Positions 1-6,164 of a stretch of 8,536 nucleotides of DNA are shown piece by piece. A model generated the notes under the pieces. It did no database searches and was not told the origin of the DNA. It saw only the letters and a program-made list of their open reading frames with translations. The stretch lies in contig DIZF01000067.1 of the NCBI GenBank assembly GCA_002427815.1, forward strand, positions 1 through 8,536, given 5' to 3'. The translations under genes were made by a program, and so were the position numbers. Within the stretch, counting starts at the first letter, position 1; each line of letters starts with the position of its first letter. This DNA comes from Ramlibacter tataouinensis. GTDB lineage: Bacteria; Pseudomonadota; Gammaproteobacteria; Burkholderiales; Burkholderiaceae_C.

Positions 1-15
1 CCTGCCGGGCGCACC

Positions 16-50
16 AAGAAAAATGGGTTACAGCATTGCTGCTGTAACCC
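16..50 (-). terminator. Intrinsic terminator after tRNA-Pro
   Basis: An 11-bp perfect stem (25-35 pairing with 40-50, arms GGGTTACAGCA and TGCTGTAACCC) closes a 4-base loop. On the minus strand it is followed by ATTTTTCTT. It begins 18 bases past the encoded CCA end of the tRNA, so it most likely ends the tRNA-Pro transcript and any read-through from the ihfA-merR end of the operon. The plus-strand side lacks a clean T-run, so it looks one-directional. Confidence 0.9.
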
Positions 51-68
51 AAGAATTCTTTCGTTCAA

Positions 69-145
69 TGGTCGGCGTGGCGGGATTCGAACTCGCGACC
101 CCTTGCACCCCATGCAAGTGCGCTACCAGGCTGCGCTACACGCCG
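69..145 (-). tRNA. tRNA-Pro, anticodon GGG
   Basis: This 77-nt proline tRNA has its 3' CCA encoded (TGG on the plus strand at 69-71) and discriminator A. The acceptor arms CGGCGTG (145-139) and CACGCCG (79-73) pair fully. The D-arm reads TAGCGCAGCCTGGTAGCGCA as in other bacterial tRNA-Pro. The anticodon stem CTTGC/GCAAG encloses the loop ATGGGGT, giving anticodon GGG, which reads CCC and CCU codons. The T-arm contains the standard GTTCGAATC. The gene sits 51 bases after the MerR-like gene and just before an intrinsic terminator. The mature 5' end lies only a few bases from the start site predicted by an upstream TATAAT, so it can probably be transcribed on its own. Confidence 0.97.
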
Positions 146-149
146 ACAA

Positions 150-162
150 GCTGCGGATTATA
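150..162 (-). promoter_or_regulatory. Putative tRNA-Pro promoter (-10 box TATAAT)
   Basis: A perfect TATAAT lies at 162-157 on the minus strand in the 51-base gap between the MerR-like gene and tRNA-Pro. The expected transcription start is near 150, about 5 bases before the mature tRNA 5' end at 145. There is no good -35 box at 16-18 bases (the corresponding hexamer is GCCGGC). The call rests on the exact -10 in otherwise GC-rich sequence and on its placement. Confidence 0.5.
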
Positions 163-196
163 ACCGGGACAGCGCCGCCGCCGGCTCTGCAGGATA

Positions 197-646
197 TCAA
201 TGCGTGGCCGAAAGCAGGTCGCGGATCTCGAACAGTTCGCGCCGAACGAACAGGAGTTTTTGCGAGACGAATTCGCGCTCTTCGGTCGGAACACTGTCGT
301 CGAAGTCGGAGAACGTGGAGTCCTCGACCTCGATGACCTCCACACCCTCGAGCATCACCTCGCCGGAGCGTCGCTTGTCCCGCTCGACCTGAACCAGTTC
401 CTGCAACTTGTTGCGCGCGCCGCTGATCGTGAAGCCCTGGTCGTACAGCAGGTCGCGGATGCGCCGGATCATCAGCACCTCGTGATGCTGGTAATAACGG
501 CGGTTGCCGCGGCGCTTCATGGGGCGCAGCTGCGTGAACTCCTGCTCCCAATACCGGAGCACGTGCGGCTTGACACCGCAGAGGTCGCTCACTTCGCCAA
601 TGGTGAAGTAGCGTTTGGCAGGTATCGAGGGGAGAGCTTTCTCCAT
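197..646 (-). CDS. MerR-family transcriptional regulator (function unassigned)
   Basis: This is a 149-residue protein with an N-terminal MerR-type winged helix-turn-helix at about residues 12-80. The signature KRYFTIGEVS...GVKPHVLRYWEQEF is followed by the wing RRGNRRYY and the helix LMIRRIRDLLYDQGFTISGAR. The middle (about 100-120) is acidic and variable, and the C-terminal helix (125-146) resembles the coiled-coil dimerisation helix of the family. No cysteine pattern for metal sensing is visible, since C23 stands alone, so a classical mercury or copper sensor is unlikely. A closely similar protein sits between ihfA and tRNA-Pro in pseudomonads and many other proteobacteria; its regulon is not known to me. 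I chose ATG at 646; a TTG three codons upstream (655) is also in frame, and neither has a clear Shine-Dalgarno sequence. It is the last protein gene of the cluster, 98 bases after ihfA. Confidence 0.93.
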   Translation of the reverse strand: MEKALPSIPAKRYFTIGEVSDLCGVKPHVLRYWEQEFTQLRPMKRRGNRRYYQHHEVLMIRRIRDLLYDQGFTISGARNKLQELVQVERDKRRSGEVMLEGVEVIEVEDSTFSDFDDSVPTEEREFVSQKLLFVRRELFEIRDLLSATH

Positions 647-744
647 TGAAATCAATGTCGTACGAGAGAAAGCTGCTAGGTTACTCTAAGACAGCCCCGC
701 CTGCAAAGCCTGTTCGCAAGGTCCCGTCGAATTGTTGTTTCAGC

Positions 745-1074
745 TCACTCCGCCTCGACCGCATCGCCCTGGATCTGCTCTTTCAGCTTGTGGCTGGCAT
801 GGAATGTGACAACACGGCGCGCCTGGATCGGAATGGCCTCGCCGGTACGCGGGTTGCGCCCGGGCCGCGGCGCCTTGATGCGGATCTGGAAGTTGCCGAA
901 GCCGGAGATCTTGACGTCGTGGCCCTCGACCAGACTGTCGGAGATGAGGTCGAAGAAAGCGTCGATCATGTCCTTGGACTCGCGCTTGTTCAGCCCGATC
1001 TGCTCGAACAGCAGTTCCGCCAGCTGCGCCTTGGTCAGCGCCGGCGTCTCCAGGCTTTCGACAGCGAAGTCCAT
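745..1074 (-). CDS. ihfA: Integration host factor subunit alpha
   Basis: This 109-residue member of the HU/IHF family pairs with IhfB to bind specific sites and bend DNA sharply in the nucleoid, recombination, replication and sigma-54 promoters. The N-terminal helices (LTKAQLAELLFEQIGLNKRE, 13-32) form the dimer body. GFGNFQIRIKAPRPGRNPRTG (58-78) starts the beta-arm with the proline expected to intercalate into DNA (P75), and ARRVVTFHASHKLK (85-98) completes the DNA-binding face. The extra N-terminal residues and acidic tail are slightly longer than the E. coli protein (99 aa). The start at 1074 is preferred because AGGAGG (1085-1080) lies 5 bases upstream. An in-frame ATG at 1113 would give 122 residues and has a weaker AGGGGA at the same spacing, almost touching the pheT stop. 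The gene follows pheT closely and is likely co-transcribed; in E. coli the ihfA promoter region lies inside pheT. Confidence 0.96.
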   Translation of the reverse strand: MDFAVESLETPALTKAQLAELLFEQIGLNKRESKDMIDAFFDLISDSLVEGHDVKISGFGNFQIRIKAPRPGRNPRTGEAIPIQARRVVTFHASHKLKEQIQGDAVEAE

Positions 1075-1079
1075 GATGT

Positions 1080-1085
1080 CCTCCT
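1080..1085 (-). promoter_or_regulatory. Shine-Dalgarno sequence favouring the short ihfA start
   Basis: AGGAGG on the minus strand, followed by ACATC and ATG (1074). It is the strongest ribosome-binding site in the pheT-ihfA junction and is the reason for choosing the 109-residue IhfA over the 122-residue form starting at 1113. Confidence 0.7.
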
Positions 1086-1115
1086 GCTTGATTGTTCTTG
1101 CGAGCGCGGTCATGG

Positions 1116-3533
1116 CTATCCCCTGAGGCGGCCGCCGAGCTGGCTGGCAATGCGGCTGACCACCGCCTTGACGGCTGCGTCAATCTGCTCGTCGGTCAGT
1201 GTGGCTTCGCTGCTGGCCAGCGTCAAGCGCACTGCCAGGCTTTTTTCGTTGACCCCGACACCGGCCGTAGCCTGTTTGGGCTTGTACACGTCGAACAGGA
1301 ACGCATCGCGCAGCAGCTCGCCCGTTGCCGCCGATTGCACGGCCTCCAGCACGGCGTCGTGGGTCACCGTATCCGCCACGATGACAGCAATGTCGCGCTG
1401 GGCCGGCTGGAACTTCGGTACCGGTTCGAATGTGGGGACCGGTCGGCTGACGACCGCCTCCAGGTCCAGCTCGAACAGCACCGGCGCATGCGCCAGCTCC
1501 CAGCTTTGGCGCCAGCGTGGATGAAGCTCGCCGACGACGCCGATCTCATGCCCGCCCAGCCAGACACTGGCGCAGCGCTCGGGATGCATGGCCGGGTGGG
1601 CCGCCGGCTTGAATCGGGCCTTGCGCGGAACCAGCAGGGCTTCGACGTCGCCCTTGGCGTCGTAGAAATCCACGCCCTGGCCTTTGCGCGCCCATTGCAG
1701 GCCATCGGCGTCGCCGTACGCCAGGCCCGCGACGCGCATGGGCTGGCGAATGCCGCGCACGGTGGTGTCGGTGGTGGCGACCGATGCATCACGCAAGAAC
1801 ACGCGGCCGAGCTCGAACACACGCACCCGCTCGGCCTTGCGGTCGAGATTGAATTTCAGCGCCTGCAACAACGATCCCAGCAGGGACGACCGCATGACGC
1901 CCATCTGGCTGGCGATCGGGTTGAGCAGGCGAATCGGATCGGCATTCCCGGCGAGGTCCCGCTCCCAGCTTTCTTCGACAAAGCTGAAGTTGATGGTTTC
2001 CTGGTAGCCCAGGCCCGCCAGCAATCGACGCACGGCAAAGCGGCTGCGCCTGGCCTCGGGCGGCAAGTTCGCCGTGATCGGTGCCAGCGGAGCCGTGGTG
2101 GGAAGCCGGTCGTAGCCGATGATGCGCACGACCTCTTCGATCAGGTCTTCCTCGACGGTGATGTCGAAGCGGTACGCCGGCGGCTTCACGGTCAGCGTGC
2201 CATTGGCCGCCGTCACCGCGAGGCCCAGCCGCGAAAGGGCCGCGTTGCAGTCTTCGCCGGTGAGCGGCATGCCGATCACCTTGGCGGCGCGCGCCACCCG
2301 CAGGCTGACGGGCTCTTGCTCCGGCAGCCTGAGGATCTGATCGTCCATCGGTCCAGCCTCGCCGCCGCAGATCTCTAGGATCAGGCGGGTGATGTGCTCG
2401 ATGTGTTCCACGGTGAGGCTGGGGTCCACGCCGCGTTCGAAACGATGCCCGGCATCGGTCGAGAAGTTGTAGCGACGCGAGCGTCCCTGGATGGCTTGCG
2501 GCCACCAGAACGCCGCCTCGACATAGACATTGCGGGTTTCATCCGAAACCGCAGTGGAGTCGCCACCCATGATGCCGGCCAGCGACTCGACCTGCCGGTC
2601 GTCGGCAATCACGCCCACAGCCTCATCCACCGTCACTGTGCTGCCATTGAGCAGTTTGAGGGACTCGCCCGGCCGTCCCCAGCGCACCTCGAGCGCACCG
2701 TGAATCTTGTCCAGGTCGAAAATGTGCGAGGGGCGGCCGAATTCGAACATCACGTAGTTCGAGATGTCGACCAGCGCCGTGACGCTGCGCTGGCCGCAGC
2801 GGGCCAGCCGGTCGACCATCCACTGCGGCGTTTTCGCCCGGGTGTTGACGTTGCGCACGATCCGGCCTGAGAAGCGGCCGCACAGATCGGGAGCATCCAC
2901 CTTGACCTTCAGCTTGCCGTCATGCGCAGGCGCAACCGCGGGGAACTGTGGTTGCCTGAGCGGCGCGCCTGTGAGCGCCGAGAGCTCGCGCGCGACGCCG
3001 TACACGCTCAGTGCATGGGCAAGATTGGGCGTGAGCTTGAGGGTGAAAAGCGTGTCGTCCAGCCTGAGCACTTCGCGCACATCGGCGCCCACCTTCGCAT
3101 CCGGCGCCAGCTCGAGCAGGCCCGCGTGGTCGTCGCTAAGCTGGAGTTCACGGGCCGAGCAGAGCATGCCCTGGCTTTCCACGCCGCGCAGCTTGCCCAG
3201 CTTGATCAGGAACGGCTTGCCATCGTCACCGGCAGGCAGCTCCGCGCCGACCAGGGCGCAGGGCACCTTGATGCCGGCGCGGGCGTTCGGCGCGCCGCAA
3301 ACGATGTTGAGCAGGCTCCCCTGCCCCACATCCACCTGGCAGACGCGCAGCCGGTCGGCGTCGGGATGCTGGACCGCTTCCCGGATTTCGCCCACCACGA
3401 TCTTGCTGAACGGCGGCGCGACTGGCCGCAGCTCCTCCACCTCCAGGCCGCCCATGGTCAAGGTATCGGCGAGCTGCTGGGTGGTCAGCGGCGGATTGCA
3501 GAATTCACGCAGCCACGACTCGGGGAATTGCAT
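1116..3533 (-). CDS. pheT: Phenylalanine--tRNA ligase beta subunit
   Basis: This 805-residue subunit (E. coli PheT is 795) of the cytoplasmic alpha2-beta2 enzyme charges tRNA-Phe. Domains in order: the N-terminal B1 segment (1-40); an EMAP-II/OB-like tRNA-binding domain (about 41-150, with VVGEIREAVQHPDADRLRVC and NIVCGAPN); the B3/B4 editing domain (about 213-390), which hydrolyses mischarged Tyr-tRNA-Phe; the B5 domain (about 405-480, ending EEVVRIIGYDRLP); the catalytic-like core without active-site function (about 490-690); and the C-terminal ferredoxin-like anticodon-binding domain (about 708-804, opening KFQPAQRDIAVIV). The start at 3533 gives MQFPESWLREF, the normal beginning of the family; the open frame continues far upstream antisense to nothing real. 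Only 20 bases separate it from the pheS stop, and no clear ribosome-binding site is visible, which suggests translation coupled to pheS. Confidence 0.98.
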   Translation of the reverse strand: MQFPESWLREFCNPPLTTQQLADTLTMGGLEVEELRPVAPPFSKIVVGEIREAVQHPDADRLRVCQVDVGQGSLLNIVCGAPNARAGIKVPCALVGAELPAGDDGKPFLIKLGKLRGVESQGMLCSARELQLSDDHAGLLELAPDAKVGADVREVLRLDDTLFTLKLTPNLAHALSVYGVARELSALTGAPLRQPQFPAVAPAHDGKLKVKVDAPDLCGRFSGRIVRNVNTRAKTPQWMVDRLARCGQRSVTALVDISNYVMFEFGRPSHIFDLDKIHGALEVRWGRPGESLKLLNGSTVTVDEAVGVIADDRQVESLAGIMGGDSTAVSDETRNVYVEAAFWWPQAIQGRSRRYNFSTDAGHRFERGVDPSLTVEHIEHITRLILEICGGEAGPMDDQILRLPEQEPVSLRVARAAKVIGMPLTGEDCNAALSRLGLAVTAANGTLTVKPPAYRFDITVEEDLIEEVVRIIGYDRLPTTAPLAPITANLPPEARRSRFAVRRLLAGLGYQETINFSFVEESWERDLAGNADPIRLLNPIASQMGVMRSSLLGSLLQALKFNLDRKAERVRVFELGRVFLRDASVATTDTTVRGIRQPMRVAGLAYGDADGLQWARKGQGVDFYDAKGDVEALLVPRKARFKPAAHPAMHPERCASVWLGGHEIGVVGELHPRWRQSWELAHAPVLFELDLEAVVSRPVPTFEPVPKFQPAQRDIAVIVADTVTHDAVLEAVQSAATGELLRDAFLFDVYKPKQATAGVGVNEKSLAVRLTLASSEATLTDEQIDAAVKAVVSRIASQLGGRLRG

Positions 3534-3553
3534 GGTTTTCGGTCGGATTGGGG

Positions 3554-4615
3554 TTAGCGGAACTGGCGCAGGAAACGGATGTCGCCGTCGAAGAACAGGC
3601 GCAGGTCGTTCACGCCGTAGCGCAGCATGGTGAGCCGGTCCGGCCCCATGCCGAAAGCGAAACCGATGTACTGCTCCGGATCGAGCCCCATGTTGCGCAC
3701 CACTGCGGGATGCACCTGGCCCGAGCCAGCCACTTCGAGCCAGCGCCCGGCCAGCGGGCCGCTCTGGAACTGGATATCGATTTCGGCGCTGGGTTCGGTG
3801 AACGGAAAGAAGCTGGGCCGAAAGCGCAGCGCCAGATCGTCGCTTTCGAAAAAGGTACGGCAGAAGTCCGTGAACACGACCTTCAGGTCCTTGAAGCTGA
3901 CGTTCTCGCCCAGCCACAGGCCTTCGCATTGATGAAACATCGGCGAGTGGGTGGCATCGCTGTCGACCCGATAAGTGCGCCCCGGGGCGATGACGCGGAT
4001 CTCGGGCATGGCGCCGCCGGCCTGCACCGCCGCAGCATGTTTCTTGATGTGCTGGTGGGCATAACGAACCTGCATCGGGCTGGTGTGCGGGCGCAGGTTG
4101 TACGGAATGCCGTCGTCGCCGTTGATGTCGACGTAGAAGGTGTCCTGCATCGAGCGGGCTGGGTGGTTGGGCGGATTGTTGAGCGAGGTGAAGCTGTGCC
4201 AGTCGCTCTCGATCTCCGGCCCATCGGCCACGTCGAAGCCCATGCTGGCGAAGATCCGCTCGATACGCTCCATCGTCAGGCTGACCGGATGCAGCCCGCC
4301 GGGCTCGCGCAGGCGCCCGGGCAAGGAAATGTCCAGCGCCTCGGCCTTGAGCTGGACCTCGAGTTCGGCGTCTGCCAGCGCCTGCCGCCGGTCGCCCAGT
4401 GCGGCTTCGATGGCCTGCTTGGCCGCGTTGATCGCAGCCCCACGGGTCTTCTTGTCCTCGACGCTCAGCTTCGCCATGCCCTTCATCAGCTCGGTGATGC
4501 GGCCGGCCTTGCCGGTGAATTGCGCTTTGGCGTTCTCCAGTTCGGCGGGCGTTGCGGCCCCGGCGAAAGCCTGGCGCGCGCTCGCGACGATGAAATCCAG
4601 CTCGTTAGTTGTCAT
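3554..4615 (-). CDS. pheS: Phenylalanine--tRNA ligase alpha subunit
   Basis: This is the 353-residue catalytic subunit of the class II enzyme that activates Phe with ATP and transfers it to tRNA-Phe, working with PheT. The N-terminal helical coiled-coil (about 1-95) contacts tRNA. The class II core follows: motif 1 region GFDVADGPEIESDWHSF (126-142), the HTSPMQVR segment (177-184), motif 2 GRTYRVDSDATHSPMFHQ (212-229), the Phe-pocket FPFTEPSAE (270-278), and motif 3 GFAFGMGPDRLTML (318-331), whose Ala320 corresponds to the residue that controls substrate size in E. coli PheS. Nothing essential looks missing. The ATG at 4615 is 6 bases after the U-run of a terminator-like hairpin and has no Shine-Dalgarno match, so its expression probably depends on read-through of that hairpin. 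Confidence 0.98.
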   Translation of the reverse strand: MTTNELDFIVASARQAFAGAATPAELENAKAQFTGKAGRITELMKGMAKLSVEDKKTRGAAINAAKQAIEAALGDRRQALADAELEVQLKAEALDISLPGRLREPGGLHPVSLTMERIERIFASMGFDVADGPEIESDWHSFTSLNNPPNHPARSMQDTFYVDINGDDGIPYNLRPHTSPMQVRYAHQHIKKHAAAVQAGGAMPEIRVIAPGRTYRVDSDATHSPMFHQCEGLWLGENVSFKDLKVVFTDFCRTFFESDDLALRFRPSFFPFTEPSAEIDIQFQSGPLAGRWLEVAGSGQVHPAVVRNMGLDPEQYIGFAFGMGPDRLTMLRYGVNDLRLFFDGDIRFLRQFR

Positions 4616-4621
4616 AGATGG

Positions 4622-4656
4622 AAAAAGGGGCTAGTGCTTTGCCAGCCCTAGCCCCT
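4622..4656 (-). terminator. Terminator-like attenuator candidate before pheS
   Basis: On the minus strand a perfect 9-bp stem (AGGGGCTAG at 4656-4648 with CTAGCCCCT at 4634-4626) closes a 13-base loop. It runs straight into a U-run (TTTTT, 4626-4622, whose first T is in the stem). The pheS ATG begins at 4615. With no room for a promoter between hairpin and start, pheS and pheT must be reached by transcripts passing this signal, as at the pheST attenuator in enterics. The 98-base rplT-pheS gap contains no Phe-rich reading frame, so the enteric PheM-type leader mechanism is not evident. A second small GC hairpin (4686-4700, stem GCCGCC/GGCGGC) lies upstream. Confidence 0.65.
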
Positions 4657-4713
4657 GTCCTTGTGCCTTGTAGATTGCACTGGAAGCCGCCACGGGCGGC
4701 GCCCAGCGTGAAC

Positions 4714-5073
4714 TCAAGCAGCCAGCTTGGCCTTGACCTGCTCCACGATGCCGGCAAAAGCGGCCTTGTCGTGCACGGCGATGTCTGCCAGCACCTTGCG
4801 GTCGATTTCGATGCCGGCTTTCCGGATGCCGTTGGCGAATTGGCTGTAGGTCAGCCCGCACTCACGGGCCGCGGCGTTGATACGCGCGATCCAGAGCTGG
4901 CGGAAGACACGCTTCTTGGTGCGGCGATCCCGGTAGGCGTATTGCCCTGCCTTCATCACCGCTTCCTTGGCGATGCGGAAGACGTTGCCGCGGCGGCCGC
5001 GGAAACCCTTGGCCAGGGCGAGAACTTTCTTGTGGCGGGCGCGAGCCGTTACACCACGTTTGACGCGAGGCAT
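4714..5073 (-). CDS. rplT: 50S ribosomal protein L20
   Basis: This 119-residue protein (E. coli L20 is 118) binds 23S rRNA domain II early in large-subunit assembly. The very basic N-terminal extension opens with MPRVKRGVTARARHKK and continues KGFRGRRGNVFRIAKEA and the long helix YRDRRTKKRVFRQLWIARINAA. The globular C-terminal domain begins near LTYSQFANGIRKAGIEIDRK. The start at 5073 is supported by AAGGAG 7 bases upstream. It follows rpmI by 25 bases. In E. coli L20 represses the rpmI-rplT part of the operon by binding its own mRNA; whether that applies here is not shown by the sequence. Confidence 0.98.
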   Translation of the reverse strand: MPRVKRGVTARARHKKVLALAKGFRGRRGNVFRIAKEAVMKAGQYAYRDRRTKKRVFRQLWIARINAAARECGLTYSQFANGIRKAGIEIDRKVLADIAVHDKAAFAGIVEQVKAKLAA

Positions 5074-5098
5074 GTATTTTCTCCTTGTTCGTCAGTGA

Positions 5099-5302
5099 TC
5101 AGAGGCCGGCAAAGGGCAGCATCTGCGCCATGTGACCCATATTGGTCTCATGCACGGCAGTCGAGCCCCGCAGGTGGCGCTTGTTCTTGGTGGTCTTCTT
5201 GGTCAGGATGTGACGCTTGAAGGCCTGGGCCCGCTTGACGGTTCCACCGGGACGAACGCGGAAGCGCTTTTTCGCACCGCTCTTGGTCTTCATCTTGGGC
5301 AT
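5099..5302 (-). CDS. rpmI: 50S ribosomal protein L35
   Basis: This is a 67-residue basic large-subunit protein of the usual family length (64-66). MPKMKTKSGAKKRFRV at the N-terminus, the HILTKKTTKNKRHLRG stretch and the C-terminal MLPF are all characteristic. AAGGAG with a 7-base spacer precedes the ATG at 5302. The same frame stays open for another 43 codons upstream, to an ATG at 5431, but that extension has no L35 homology and the internal start is the family start. It lies 166 bases after infC, an unusually long gap for this operon, and 25 bases before rplT. Confidence 0.97.
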   Translation of the reverse strand: MPKMKTKSGAKKRFRVRPGGTVKRAQAFKRHILTKKTTKNKRHLRGSTAVHETNMGHMAQMLPFAGL

Positions 5303-5406
5303 GTGAATGCTCCTTTTACCTTGTGCTCGTGAGGCGCCGCGAAATCCTTCCGCGTCTTGATGGCCCCGAGCCACTTGTGTGGCGAGTTCGTAAACCCGCC
5401 GTGTTT

Positions 5407-5453
5407 GGAGAGCCCTGAAGCTCTCCGTCATCGCCCCATCGGCACCATGCCGA
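5407..5453 (-). promoter_or_regulatory. Paired RNA hairpins in the infC-rpmI leader
   Basis: Two stems lie in the 166-base gap. One is 6 bp (5439-5444 with 5448-5453, TCGGCA/TGCCGA, 3-base loop). The other is 7 bp (5407-5413 with 5420-5426, GGAGAGC/GCTCTCC, 6-base loop). Neither is followed by a T-run on the minus strand, so they are not intrinsic terminators. In E. coli the equivalent gap carries the L20 translational operator, so these could be part of a similar control region. No complement to the rpmI ribosome-binding site was found in the gap. Confidence 0.3.
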
Positions 5454-5468
5454 CGAAGCAGTGATTCT

Positions 5469-6059
5469 TCAGGCCGAAGCCTGCGATGTTTCGGCGACCG
5501 GCTTGGCCGCCACCTTCTTCTTGCCCGGCGCGATCATCATGATCATCTGCCGGCCTTCGAGCTTGGGAAACTGCTCGATCAGGATCAGGTCGCCCAGCTC
5601 GTCGCGGATCCGGTTCAACAACGCCATCCCGATCTCCTGGTGCGTGATCTCGCGGCCCCGGAAGCGCAGCGTGATCTTGCACTTGTCACCTTCGGCCAGG
5701 AAGCGCTTGATGTTGCGCATCTTGATGTTGTAGTCACCTTCGTCGGTGCCCGGCCGGAACTTGACTTCCTTGATTTCGATGACCGTCTGCTTGGCTTTCG
5801 CTTCCGCCGCCTTCTTCTGTTCCTGGTACTTGAACTTGCCGTAGTCCATCAAGCGGCACACGGGCGGGTTCGCCGTCGCGGAAATCTCGACGAGATCCAC
5901 ATCCGCCTCGCCTGCCAATCGCAGCGCCTCCGCCAGACTGACGACCCCCAACGGTTCGTTCTCGGGCCCCGTGAGGCGGACTTCCGGGGCCATGATTTCC
6001 CGGTTCAGGCGGTGCTTGCGTTCCTCGCGTTGGCGGCGGTCGCGAAATTCAGTAGCGAT
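5469..6059 (-). CDS. infC: Translation initiation factor IF-3, AUC start
   Basis: This 196-residue factor binds the 30S subunit, blocks early 50S joining and checks initiator tRNA and start-codon pairing. The N-terminal domain (about 15-95) contains HRLNREIMAPEVRL, VDLVEISATANPPVCRLMDYGKFKYQ, and the lysine-rich linker AAEAKAKQ. The C-terminal domain holds KEVKFRPGTDEGDYNIK and ITLRFRGREITHQEIG. The first in-frame ATG (5993) falls after the conserved RLNREI, matching RINGEI in E. coli IF3, so translation must begin earlier. Upstream the frame is open to a stop at 6072-6074, and the best start is ATC at 6059-6057, giving (M)ATEFRDRRQREERKHRLN, with AAGGA 7 bases before it. E. coli infC similarly starts at AUU, letting IF3 repress its own translation. 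A short Ala/Lys tail ends the protein. Confidence 0.95.
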   Translation of the reverse strand: MATEFRDRRQREERKHRLNREIMAPEVRLTGPENEPLGVVSLAEALRLAGEADVDLVEISATANPPVCRLMDYGKFKYQEQKKAAEAKAKQTVIEIKEVKFRPGTDEGDYNIKMRNIKRFLAEGDKCKITLRFRGREITHQEIGMALLNRIRDELGDLILIEQFPKLEGRQMIMMIAPGKKKVAAKPVAETSQASA

Positions 6060-6066
6060 GGTCCAT

Positions 6067-6073
6067 TCCTTCT
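6067..6073 (-). promoter_or_regulatory. Shine-Dalgarno sequence of infC
   Basis: AGAAGGA on the minus strand, followed by 7 bases (ATGGACC) and then the ATC start at 6059. It supports the AUC codon over the downstream ATG at 5993, which has only a weak GGGA before it. An out-of-frame ATG (6066) lies directly against this site. Confidence 0.75.
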
Positions 6074-6164
6074 AAAACTGTGCCACCAACAGGCGGCGAA
6101 ACTGCCTCAATCCGCGCGGGCAAGCTGCTGGACTCCTGGGAGTTGGCCTTTGCACAAGTGCAAG

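Noticed and set aside
51..60. Perfect 10-base palindrome AAGAATTCTT beside the terminator
   Set aside because: It is too short to be meaningful alone and lies in the spacer between tRNA end and terminator; probably chance.
1092..2378. 428-codon plus-strand open frame antisense to pheT
   Set aside because: It lies wholly opposite pheT, a well-supported conserved gene, and shows no recognisable domain. Long antisense frames are expected in high-GC coding DNA.
3534..3929. Upstream extension of the pheT frame to 3929
   Set aside because: It overlaps pheS on the same strand in another frame and lacks PheT homology; MQFPESWLREF at 3533 is the family start.
3548..4651. 367-codon plus-strand open frame antisense to pheS
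   Set aside because: It coincides almost exactly with pheS in the complementary frame, a GC-driven shadow with no protein-family features.
4631..4861. 76-codon minus-strand frame overlapping the rplT end, considered as a pheS leader peptide
   Set aside because: It lacks Phe codons in its distal part and mostly shadows rplT; its stop lies inside the hairpin, but no sensing logic is visible.
6082..6097. Hairpin with a TTTT four bases later in the thrS-infC gap, considered as a terminator
   Set aside because: The stem is only 6 bp with a G-U pair, the T-run is short and separated from the stem, and infC follows directly.
6150..6163. Inverted repeat TTGCAC-AA-GTGCAA just after thrS
   Set aside because: The 6-bp arms have only a 2-base spacer and no T-run, so it makes a poor hairpin and no terminator; operator function is possible but unsupported.
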